From positions 85,639,501-85,703,500 of the forward strand of contig NC_088916.1 in NCBI RefSeq assembly GCF_963576675.1: 64,000 bases of DNA, given 5' to 3'. Shown piece after piece: positions 46,043-55,957 of the stretch. The DNA comes from Euphorbia lathyris. Its lineage: Eukaryota; Streptophyta; Magnoliopsida; Malpighiales; Euphorbiaceae. A model generated the notes under the pieces. That model was not told where the DNA came from. It worked only from the letters and a program-made list of their open reading frames with translations, and made no database searches. The first letter of the stretch is position 1. Each line of letters opens with the position of its first letter. The translations under genes were made by a program, and so were the position numbers.

Positions 46043-47845
46043 TTATGGAAGAGTGCCTCCGCAGTATATTTTCAGACGGTGGCCGTTCACTCGGTGGGTT
46101 GCGTTGTCGGAACCTTGAATGTCGACCGCTCTGGATGAGTGGGCGTTAATAACGGTGTATGGTCCCGACCACCGACTCTTTAATTTTCTTGGGAACAGAC
46201 GGAGGCGAGAATTATATAGGAGAACTTGGTCCCCCTTGTTGAACTCCCTGATTTGCATGTGCTTGTCGTGCCATTTCTTCGTATGTTCCTTGTAAATCTT
46301 AGCGTTTTCGTATGAACCGAGACGAAGTTCATCAATGGTATTGAGTTGGAGGAGACGGTGTTCCCCTGTGACCTCTTCTTTCGGTATGCACCTGCGAATG
46401 ATATTATCAGCACAAGATTTAAACAAGTAGGGTTCTTCCTAAAAATAGTTCTTAGCGTCGTGAAAGAACTTCTTACGTTTCTCGTAAGTAAGGTGCGGGG
46501 GAAGAATATTACCGGCCTTCTAGTTCGCCATATCGGCATACCAAAGTAAAGGTGTTACCACATAGAGGGTTTCATCGGGAAAGGTTTCCTTGAGCTCCAC
46601 AATTTTCGGAGATGTGGCTTGCTCGCTTTGTAACCGGGAAAGATGGTCGACTACGACATTCTCCACTCCTTTTTTATCTCTGATTTCGATGTCAAATTCT
46701 TGTAGGAGTAGAATCCACCGTATCAACCGTGGTTTGGCATCCTGCTTAGTCAATAGGTACTTGAGAGCTGCGTGGTCAGTGTATACGATAATTTTGGATA
46801 ACACAAGATATGATCTAAATTTATCGAAAGCAAAAACTACAGCAAGCATCTCTTTTTCCGTAATGGAATAGTTTTGTTGGGCTTCATTGAGCGTTTTGCT
46901 CGCATAAAAAATGGGGCGGAAAATTTTATCCACCCGCTGGCCCAAACAAGCACCTACAACCAAATCACTCGCATCATATATAAGTTCAAAGGGGAGACTC
47001 CAATCGGGCTTCACCATGATGGGTGCATTAATTAGTTTTTCCTTTAGCGTGTTAAATGCAAGAAAACATTCGGAGGAAAAACTAAATTCCGCATCCTTTA
47101 AGAGGAGTTGGGTCAAGAGGGTTGCTATTTTGGAGAAATCTTTAATGAATCGCCGATAGAACCCCGCATGACCCAAGAAACTCCGGATCCCCTTAACATT
47201 TATTGGAGGAGGCAATTTCTCAATTACCTCGATCTTGGCCGGATCGACCGCGATTCCCTCCCCGGACACTTTGTGTCCCAAAACGATACAATCTTGAACC
47301 ATAAACTGACACTTTTCCCAACTAAGAGTTAGGTTAGTGTGTTCGCAACGTTGAAGGACTTTATCAAGATTTCTCAAACAAATTTCAAAGGACGACCCAA
47401 AAACAGAAAAATCGTCCATGAAGACTTCCATCAAATCCTCAATCATCTCGGAGAATATAGCCGTCATGCACCGTTGAAAGGTGGTGGGGGGCGTTAGAAA
47501 GCCCAAATGTCATCCGCCTATATGCAAATGTCCCATACGGAGGATCAACGGGGATTTGCATATAGCCGGATAGGCCATCGAGGGTACAAAAGAATTTATG
47601 TCCCGCCATTCTTTCCAACATTTGGACAATGAACAGCAAGGGAAAATGATCTTTTCGGGTGGCTTCATTAAGTTGCCTATAATCAATACATACTCGCCAC
47701 CCCCGTTATTTTTCGTGTGGGAATTAATTCCCCTCGATGACTTTGTCCTCCATAAAGATGCGGTGTGTGCAAATGGTGGGGCTAATCCTTTTAATGTCGT
47801 GAATGGTCCATCCAAATGCGCCTTTGTGTTTTTGTAACACCGCAA
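46043..47845 (-). pseudogene. Athila pol: damaged RT, RNase H, integrase tail
   Basis: Minus-strand fragments. A degraded start of RT (about 47845-47640) leads to VCIDYRQLNEATRKDHFPL, CTLDGLSGYMQIPVDP and [15 protein letters not shown] frameshift near 47505 follows, then [20 protein letters not shown] with the catalytic FMDDFSVFG, then RNase H ([31 protein letters not shown]). The frame stops at 46520. Next comes DNIIRRCIPKEEV, the start of the integrase region, joined directly to GEHRLLQLNTIDELRLGSYE. This joins the integrase N-terminus to its far C-terminus, so the zinc finger and DDE core are deleted. Confidence 0.88.
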
Positions 47846-49012
47846 TCAATGCTTCCTCCATTTTCTCTTCAAAAGTGAAGATATAACAACGGGTAAGAAA
47901 TTAGGAGGTTGCAAAAACACATATTTTAAATTAGGAGGCAAGGGTTTAAGTTCCAAAGTCGGAGGCTCTTCGAGAGATGACTTTGGTTTTGCTTTGCTAT
48001 CCCGGTCCAAACCCTCAAACCGGCTCCTTGCCAACAGACATTGTTCTATCTCGGAGGAGTATTCAAACGGTTTGTTCAATGGCTCCTCATCCAAATGCTC
48101 ATTACGATCTATTTCCGAAGAGGTTCCCACAGAAGACCTATCACAAAAATCCTCAACAAAAAGATCAATAGAGTCTACGGAATTTAAAAAGTTGTAATCC
48201 TCTATGGTATGAGACGGGAATTTCATGGAGTTGTACACGTTAAACTTTACCTCTTCGTCTTGCAACCGTAGGATGAGCTTACCTTCGTGGACATCAATGA
48301 GTGTCCTACCCATTGCAAGAAATGGTCGTCCTAGGAGGATTAGTACCGAATCGTCTTCCGCCATGTCGACCACCACAAAATCGGCGGGGAAAGTGAACTT
48401 GTCCACTTTCACTAAGACATCCTCCACAACTCCTTTTGGCCGGGTAATGGATCTATCGGCCAATTGAAGCGTTATATTGGTAGGCTTTGGCTCTCCCAAG
48501 CCGAGCTTCCTAAAAACAGACAAAGGCATTAGATTGATACTAGCACCTAAATCACATAAAGCTCTACTAAACTCAACATTACCAATCGTGCATGGGATAG
48601 AAAAACTTCCTAAACCCTTGAGTTTAGGTGGGAGTTTATTCGTTATAATCGCGGAGCATTCCTCCGTAAGCGCTACCGTTTCGTTATGTTCTAACTTCCT
48701 CTTTTTGGCGAGGATTTCCTTAAGAAACTTCGCATAGGTGGGCATTTCTTCCAATGCCTCCGCAAATGGGATGTTGATGTGAAGTTTCTTAAAGATTTCC
48801 AAAAACTTGCCATATTGATGGTCCAATTTTTCCTTTTTAAGTCGTTGCGGAAAAGGGAGCTTCGGTACGTAAGCCCCAATTGGATCACACACATTCTTAT
48901 TCTTATCCGAGGAAGTCATGGGTTTTGGATCCGAACCGGGGTTGCTTACTACTTCCGGTTCGTCACTTACCTTTGGAGCGGTTGGAGTCGTCTTTGGAAC
49001 CGGTGGTTCCAA
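47846..49012 (-). CDS. Athila protease region
   Basis: An open frame of 388 residues between gag and RT. It contains AYVPKLPFPQRLKKEKLDHQ, typical of Athila polyproteins, and the aspartic protease motif ALCDLGASINLMPLSVF. In this motif the usual D-S/T-G is D-L-G-A, as in Athila relatives. It continues with VLILLGRPFLAMGRTLIDVH. The frame is intact here but separated by stops from gag and RT. Confidence 0.85.
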   Translation of the reverse strand: MEPPVPKTTPTAPKVSDEPEVVSNPGSDPKPMTSSDKNKNVCDPIGAYVPKLPFPQRLKKEKLDHQYGKFLEIFKKLHINIPFAEALEEMPTYAKFLKEILAKKRKLEHNETVALTEECSAIITNKLPPKLKGLGSFSIPCTIGNVEFSRALCDLGASINLMPLSVFRKLGLGEPKPTNITLQLADRSITRPKGVVEDVLVKVDKFTFPADFVVVDMAEDDSVLILLGRPFLAMGRTLIDVHEGKLILRLQDEEVKFNVYNSMKFPSHTIEDYNFLNSVDSIDLFVEDFCDRSSVGTSSEIDRNEHLDEEPLNKPFEYSSEIEQCLLARSRFEGLDRDSKAKPKSSLEEPPTLELKPLPPNLKYVFLQPPNFLPVVISSLLKRKWRKH

Positions 49013-49072
49013 ACCCTTACCACTACGGAGAGTTATTGCTTGTATGGTCTTCCAGTTCTCGGGTCTCGGGTT

Positions 49073-50482
49073 TCATTCGGTGTTAGTCGGGAGAAACTCA
49101 TGTTGTCTCTCTTGTTGTTGGCGACTTAATTGGGCCACTTGATGTCCCAAATCCCTGTAAAAAGCCTCATTGTCAGTAAGACCGGAAGATATCTCCTTGA
49201 GGAGATTAATTACCGTAGAGTCTTGCGCATTGCTAGGAGGTTGAGAACTTTGTCCTCCTTTGGCATTGGGGGGTTGGAATCCGGATGGGGGCTTCAACAC
49301 CTTTTGATTGTTGCCGTAAGACAAATTCGGGTGTTGGTGTTGAGGCCTCCATCCGTTGTTATTATTATTATTATGGTGGTGAAAAGCATTCGAGTTATGA
49401 AAGGAGTTGTGATTAGAATTATACCTCGGTTGTCCCCCTACATAACTTACGTTCTCGACATCGCCGACAAAAAGGCTTCCGGCTTGACAATCCTTACCAT
49501 GGTGGTCACCACCGCAATGTGAGCACATCATGACCTGTGCTGTATTCTGGAGGCTCAATTGCGCCATTAAGGCGTCTAGCTTTTTATTCATCTCGATCAT
49601 AGAGATCTTGGGAGCCTCGTCTTCTACGGCAAAATTTTGATGTCGCGAGGGTCCGGCAAGCCGATCTTCTTGCCATTGGACACTTTTCCTAGCTAATTCG
49701 TGGATGAGCTCATAAGCCTCGCTTGCCAATTTTCGAAACAAATCCCCACCTGCGGCGGAATCAACGGTTGCACGATTAGTGGGAGTTAAACCATGGTAGA
49801 AGGTACTTACCAAATCATGCTTAGGGATGTCATGGTGGGGGCAGTTTCGGAGCAACTTCCGGAACCTAGCCCAAGCTGAATGGAGGGCCTCGCATTCAAG
49901 TTGCCTAAAGGACGTGATATCGTTCCTCAACTTAACCGTTTTGGAAGGCGGGAAGTAGTAAGAAAGGAACTCCTTCTCAAGCTCCTCCCATGATGTGATC
50001 GATCCTGCCTCTAACGAGTGCAACCACTCCAATGCTTGTCCTGTCAAAGAGAAAGGAAACAAATTTAGTTGGATGGCCTCAACCGGAACACCGTTTTGCC
50101 GAGAAGTTTCGGCACACATAAGAAATTTATCAAGGTGTTCGTTAGGGTTTTCATGGGGTTCCCCTCCAAATTGACCAAGTTGTTGGATTAGTTGGATTAT
50201 GCTAGTCTTTATTTCATATGTGTTGGCCGAAATGGTGGGGGAAATGATTCCGTTGCGATTTTGAGGGCGGTGCGGAGCAAGAATCTCCATCATCGAGCGC
50301 ATGTCATTGCCTCCACCATTGCGGTTGTTATTCACGGGTTGCGCCGGCTGCCTTTGGTTGACCTCGGGCTGGTTAGCTTCATTGTTGAGGTTTGCCATTT
50401 TCTCTCTCCGAATCCTACAAAGAGTACGTTCAATTTTAAGATCAATAGGAATGAGAGTATCACTCCGAGATCGGGTGTGCAT
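49073..50482 (-). CDS. Athila gag
   Basis: An open frame of 469 residues; a likely start is MANLNNEANQPEV at 50398. The capsid-like region reads FSLTGQALEWLHSLEAGSIT then WEELEKEFLSYYFPPSKT, FRQLECEALHSAWARFRKLL and STFYHGLTPTNRATVDSAAG. This is the standard Athila/retrotransposon gag domain. A short CCHC-like CSHCGGDHHGKDC follows, then an Asn/His/Pro-rich tail. The frame is complete, which contrasts with the decayed pol. Confidence 0.9.
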   Translation of the reverse strand: MHTRSRSDTLIPIDLKIERTLCRIRREKMANLNNEANQPEVNQRQPAQPVNNNRNGGGNDMRSMMEILAPHRPQNRNGIISPTISANTYEIKTSIIQLIQQLGQFGGEPHENPNEHLDKFLMCAETSRQNGVPVEAIQLNLFPFSLTGQALEWLHSLEAGSITSWEELEKEFLSYYFPPSKTVKLRNDITSFRQLECEALHSAWARFRKLLRNCPHHDIPKHDLVSTFYHGLTPTNRATVDSAAGGDLFRKLASEAYELIHELARKSVQWQEDRLAGPSRHQNFAVEDEAPKISMIEMNKKLDALMAQLSLQNTAQVMMCSHCGGDHHGKDCQAGSLFVGDVENVSYVGGQPRYNSNHNSFHNSNAFHHHNNNNNNGWRPQHQHPNLSYGNNQKVLKPPSGFQPPNAKGGQSSQPPSNAQDSTVINLLKEISSGLTDNEAFYRDLGHQVAQLSRQQQERQHEFLPTNTE

Positions 50483-50615
50483 AAAATAAATAAATGGAAA
50501 GAATTATCAACAAAGAAGAATATTGTTAGTAACAAGTATATAAAAACAATTTATACAAAAATAATTCCTAGACTAACAATAAAACGTTTTTGTCTAATAT
50601 TGCAAGAAATTATAA

Positions 50616-50636
50616 ATCCCTGGCAACGGCCCAAAA
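50616..50636 (-). promoter_or_regulatory. Athila primer-binding site (tRNA-Asp type)
   Basis: The minus strand just after the 5' LTR reads TTTTTGGGCCGTTGCCAGGGA, close to the TGGCGCCGTTGCCGGGGA site used by Athila elements, with a few changes. Confidence 0.78.
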
Positions 50637-50639
50637 ACT

Positions 50640-51924
50640 TGATAGCGTAAACGGCTAGGTAGAGCTTACGAAATATATATTATGATAAGTGCGTTACGAC
50701 TATGGATGTGATCTTCCTAAATGCTCTATCTCTACTAGACGCTACTACTTAGGGGCCAGTGTACCCCGTCATATCAAGGAATAATCCGGTGAAGACCGGG
50801 TATCGAATCCACGGGATTTATAACTACAAGTATTAAACGACTCGGTTTTATACGTTATCTAAGCGGTGAATACTTTGAGTTGATTCGGGGAACAACTACA
50901 AACTACTCCTAACTACGGGTGAGACAAATTTATATAACAAAAACTCTACGAAATGATATGGATGGCGATAAGTTATAAATATGACAAACAATGACCCCAA
51001 TATATATACGGTTAATGATTTGCTCTTGCAATGATGACTACGTGTAGTGTGACCGACCCGTGAGGTACTTAGACTACGTGGTTCCTAGTCAAGGCGTGTC
51101 TAATGCTTGGGATTAGACATTAGGGCCCGTAAGTTTCGTGGCTTGTCAATTCCTACGGTTTCCGAAGCGTCACTTCCGGTAAGGCAACACCTATATGAAT
51201 CCCTAAAGATAGCCCGAATGGCGTCGGAAATCGCATTTCCCTACACAATAATTAATTACGAGTATCAAAACAAGTAACAAACATTAACACATATATAGAA
51301 AAACAGATTATGAATCATAAATTATAAATATGGAGAATGTAAATATGGAATACAACCAAGCTTAGTACATAGGAAGAGTACAAGCTAATTAGCAAGTGAA
51401 AAGGGAAGAATCCACCCTCGGAACTAGCTAACCGGACTCAAGGCCGTCTCTTAGGACTTGGAGGTGGAGCTTTCGAGCTTGGTGAATGGAGATGGAACGG
51501 AACTTTGACGGAATGCCGGAATCAACGAACAAGCTCTCAAGGTGATAGAGATTTGCTATGTAAAAATAAAATCTAAAACTAAGTAGCAAGAGCTTAATCT
51601 ATAACAAGAGTTGTATGTCAAAAGCTATCTAAATGAGTGCTAGTCACTCTTATTTATACACATCAAGGTAGGGGTAAAATTGTAAGTTTACAAGGTGCAA
51701 GCATGGAGGAACATGATTTTCTGCAGATGTCCCATGACACGCCTCGCGTATGGTGGAGTGCGCCCCGCGTATTGACCCATTCCGTCAGAAATCTCCTGTA
51801 TGTGGACCAAATTCAGATCTTGTTGTCTCAACCACGCCCCGCGTAAACTGAGGTACGCTCCGCGTTGTTGAGCTTCTGAGATTTAATGGCCTGAAATGAG
51901 TCTTTTACGCCTCGCGTGGCCTGG
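50640..51924 (-). repeat. Athila element A 5' LTR, truncated
   Basis: It ends (minus strand) in GCTATCA at 50640. It matches the 3' LTR at 42822-43671 through the ACTTAGGGG..GTGTACCCCGTC segment, apart from the 450-base region missing in that copy. It stops at GCGTGGCCTGG (51924) where another LTR begins. About 500 bases of its 5' end are missing. Confidence 0.85.
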
Positions 51925-53742
51925 TGATGGGCGTAGGATCTAGGTGTGTAGAGCTTCTCTAATGACGACTTAAATGTGTATTGCGATGAATGTGCTACTA
52001 ATATGGATGTGATCTTTCTAATGCTCTTAATTCTACTAGACGCAACGACTACTTAGGGGCAAGTGTACCCCGTCGTATCAAGTAATAATCCGGTTAAGAC
52101 TGGGTATCGAATCCACGAGATTTATAATTACAAGTATTAGACGACTCGATTTCGTATGTTATTTAAGCGGTAATTACTTTGGGGTTAAGTAAGACATAAC
52201 CACACACTATTCCTCACTATTGGCGACACAGATTTATGTAGCTAAAACTCTATGAAGTGGGATGAATATGATAAGTTATAACCATGATAAATAATGACTC
52301 TAAATGTATACGGATAATAGTTTACTCTTGCAAAGACGACCAAGTGTAGTAGAACCGACCCGTGAAGCACTTAGACAACGTGATTCCTAGTCAAGGCGTG
52401 TCTAATGCGGGGGAATTAGAAACTAGGGCCCGTAAGTTCCGTGGCTTATCAATTCCTACGGTTTTCGGTTTGTCACTTCCGGTAAGGCAACACCTATATA
52501 ACTCCCTAAAGATAGCCCGAATGGCGGCGGTAATCGCGTTCACCTACACAATAATCAATTATCAATATCAAAACAAGCAATAAACATTAACATATAAAGG
52601 GAAATAGAGATTATAAATCATAAATTATAAATATGGAAAGTGATTAGATGAAATACAACCAAGCCTAGTACATAGGAAGAGTACAAGCTAATTAGCAAGT
52701 AAAAAGGGAGAATCCGCCCTTGGAACTAGCTAACCGGACTCAAAGCCGTCTCCTAGGTCGTGGAGGTGGAACTCTCGAGCTTGGTGACGAATGGTGGAAC
52801 GGAACGTCAATGGAACGCCGGAACAACGAACAAGCTCTCGAGGGGGAGAGTTTAACTTACAAAATCTGAATCTAAATTACAAGTAAAGAAAAGAATATAG
52901 TGTAGCTCTCTAGTATGTAATTGGTGTCAAATGAAGTTCAAGAGCTTCCTATTTATAGACATCAAGCAAGGGCAAGTTTGTAATTTCACAAAGCACAAGT
53001 ATGGAGCAACATTATTTGGTGCAAAAATCTCATGATACGCCCCGCGTAAGTTGGTCTACGCCCCGCGTAAATGCCCATTCCGTCAGAAATCTCCTGCATG
53101 TGGACCAATTCGTTGTCTTGTTGTCTCAAGCACGCCCTGCGTAAAGGATTGTACGCACCGCGTGTTTGAGTCTCTGAAGTTTTATTGCTTGAATTGGTGC
53201 TTTTACGCCGTGTGTAGCTGAAGTACGCCCCACGTAAAAGAGTCTCTGATCTTTTTACGTTGAAGAACTGCCTTTTATGCCCCGCGTATATGGTGGTACG
53301 CCCCGCGTAAGGAGAGTTGACTCTGGGAGACAATGCAGTCTGACTTTCAGGATTAGGCCAATTATTACCGACATGTGTCATACGCCCCGCGTAGAGTGGC
53401 ATACGCCTCGCGTATGCTGAGTCAGTTCCACATGGCTTCTGCGGATAAGGCAATCATTACCGACACCATGTTTCACGCCCCGCGTAGAGGATTATACGCC
53501 CCGCGTATGGAGTGGATTTTTGCTCCTTTCTCGTACCTGAAATACAAAACTTGAGAGCCGAGTTAGCTTGACGTTTTTATTTCCTAAACTAATCAAAACG
53601 AGGAAAATTAACTGATAGTACGAGATTTATTTTTATTTCTTTATTTTATCAAAACACTTTATTTTTGTAATTAAACTTATTTATTTTATCCAAAATCAAC
53701 CCGTAAATCACGCTAAAAGATAGGGGTAAAATACCCCTATCA
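51925..53742 (-). repeat. Athila-like element B 3' LTR (1,818 bp)
   Basis: It runs on the minus strand from TGATAGGGG (53742) to CGCCCATCA (51925). It is related to but distinct from the element A LTR. It carries twelve copies of a TACGCCCCGCGTA-like motif between about 53036 and 53510, arranged as six pairs. A polypurine tract precedes it at about 53754-53743. Confidence 0.85.
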
Positions 53743-55957
53743 AACCTCCTCGGACTTTAAAGTTTTACTTGTCCTCAAATAAAAGAAATCGAAAGACAAT
53801 GGATTGAGAAAACTAAGAAACAAACCGAAGGTTGGTTTTGCCAAGTGCGTGATTTCAAAGTTATGGTTTTGTGCAAAGGTTCCGGTAAGTACCTACGCAA
53901 ACAATTGAGTACGAAACTTGTTTGAAACCTCCATGATCAGGATTTAATAAGCAATATTAACGGGGGTTGATTATCTTTTGAGAACCCGATAGTACCTCAC
54001 CAAGGGATTTCGCTCTTACGCTCAATTTTAGGTGGGTCGGTGTTTTATCACTCTTCTTTGCACTTACTCGAGATCATGTTGAATTTGCATTTTTATCCGG
54101 GTTTTTCCTCCTAAAATATGGTTAGGCAATATTAAAAATGAACCCGGAGGGGGGTTGTAATGTGGGTGGCTTCTTTAGTGGTTAGTTTAAAGAAACTCGA
54201 GTTCAAAAATACAGTTTTGTGATTGCACCGTATCATTGCTTATTTCGGCCTTGGCGAATTTTACATGACGTACTTCAAAATTGCTCGGGTGGAGCTTGAG
54301 AATGCCTTTTTATCGTATCCTTTGTTTTGGTAGAGGCACAAAAACAATATTTTGAAAATTTATGGTGCTCATTTGCTAAGGCTGTGACTTATTTTGGGTA
54401 ATTCGGGTGCACTTTGATTATGTCGGTAATTGAACAAGAGGAAAAAGGGTTAAATGTTAAGGAGGTATTAAAAAAAAGTTGGTTAATAGGCTCGAAGGGG
54501 TTTCCTAATGTTCAATGAAAACGAGAAAAATAAATCAAGAAAAATTAGCCTAAGTGGGTTCGGATGCAAATTCTATGAGTCGAGTGAAGTCAAAGTTCTC
54601 GAAAAAATGTGAAAGAATTTAGAGTTCTCGTACGAACTCTTTTAGGCTCAAAAATACCTCACAAAGATTCGGGTTTCAATTGTGTACTATCAAGTTTTCG
54701 CTAAATTCTCAACTATCCCGTTTTTATTGCCTTTTTAAAGTTCATTATGGAGATAACATTTGGGTTAAGACTCAATGCCTTAGTTTAGTACTAACCTAAG
54801 CTTTGCACAAATTCCCTAACTTTAAGATCAAGACTAAAACTTCTTAATCGAATCATTCCTTTATGTTCCGACACTTTTATTTTTGATGACAAATAACGGA
54901 ACTTTAATTAATTTCCGAAGGAGGGATAACGTGTCGGGAAAATTTAAAAGAGTCAATAAATTAGTTTAATTATTTTGTTGTTATTAAATTTTTTTATTTT
55001 TGTTTTTGGTAGTGCAAAACAAATGTTAAGTGCGGGGTTGCACGTCCCTCCGCGTTATTTAAAATGACGCCTATTCCAGGGGCGTCGCAAAAAGAAACTA
55101 AAACAAAAACAAAAATAAAGCTGAGGAAGGGAAAGAAGAAGACCCTAAGTGGTCAGGGGCCCTACGCGAGGCGTGCCCAGGGGGGCGCCCCGCGTAGGGC
55201 GGCATTATTAATGCGTTGAGAGACTCAAATACGCGGGGCGTAATAGGGAGGGCGCCCCGCGTAAGTCGGTGTTTTTATTATTTTGGGAGTCAGAGATTCA
55301 AATACGCGGGGCGCAGGAACAGGGCGCCCCGCGTGTTTGAGTTTCTGAACTTTTTTACGCATGAAAATGAGGGGTACGCGGGGCGTTCCATGGGGTACGC
55401 CCTGCGTAGATTTATTATAAACAGCAAAAATAAACGCAAAAATAGCACGAAACATAAACGGAAATGACTGATATATAAAAAGATGGTACATCAAAACATC
55501 AAAACATGAAAACATCAAAAGAAAAATGGAAAACACAAAGAAATGGAACTATGGTTGAGGTGGAGGTGGATTGCCATGGAGGTTGAAGTAGGAGGCGAAG
55601 GAGGCGGTGAGAGCATCGAAACGAGTGTCGATATGGGCCCGGTCCTCCCGTTGTTGTGCTTCGATGGAGTCGAAGCGGGTGTTGAGGGTGGCGAATTGGG
55701 AGTCATAATGAACCCGGTCCCGGCGTTGGTTATCCTCCAAGATATCCAACCGAGCATAGATGGCATTGAAGTCATGGTTAGGTGGAGGGCTAAAGTTGAG
55801 ACCCAAATCTGAATCCGAATCCGAACCCCCTTCCTCGTTTGCATGAGCCGCCCCCGAAGTCTCTCCCGGGCCCGAAGTGGAACGGTTAAGGGACTTAAAA
55901 GCATTTTTCTCCACGGGCCTAGGCAAAAGGCTTGGGAGGCATAATACATACTTAGTA
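53743..55957 (-). mobile_element. Athila-like element B, 3' internal fragment
   Basis: A noncoding spacer similar to 44182-45840, four inverted pairs of the CGCGGGGCG/CGCCCCGCG motif (55160-55405), and a minus-strand frame (55926-55549). That frame encodes about 125 residues with GGSDSDSDLGLNFSPPPNHD and a coiled-coil-like FDSIEAQQREDRAHIDTRFD, ending in PPPPQP. Such Pro-ended coiled-coil frames occur in the 3' part of Athila relatives; their function is unknown. The fragment is fused at 55957/55958 to copia sequence, so its 5' side is lost. Confidence 0.72.

Larger units (their letters stand above)
42822..51924 (-). mobile_element. Athila-type Ty3/gypsy retrotransposon, integrase-deleted (element A)
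   Basis: On the minus strand the order is: partial 5' LTR (51924-50640), primer-binding site, gag, protease, damaged RT-RNase H, a remnant of the integrase C-terminus, a long 3' noncoding region, a polypurine tract (TCCGAGGAGGTT, about 44193-44182) and the 3' LTR (44181-42822). The tRNA-Asp-like primer site and gag sequence identify the Athila lineage. Integrase core and part of RT are missing, so it is non-autonomous. The 5' LTR is cut at 51924/51925 by a second Athila-like LTR. Confidence 0.9.

Noticed and set aside
52986..53453. Open frame with repeated YAGR residues
   Set aside because: The repeated residues come from the TACGCCCCGCGTA DNA motif array read in translation. The frame lies in an LTR and has no independent coding support.
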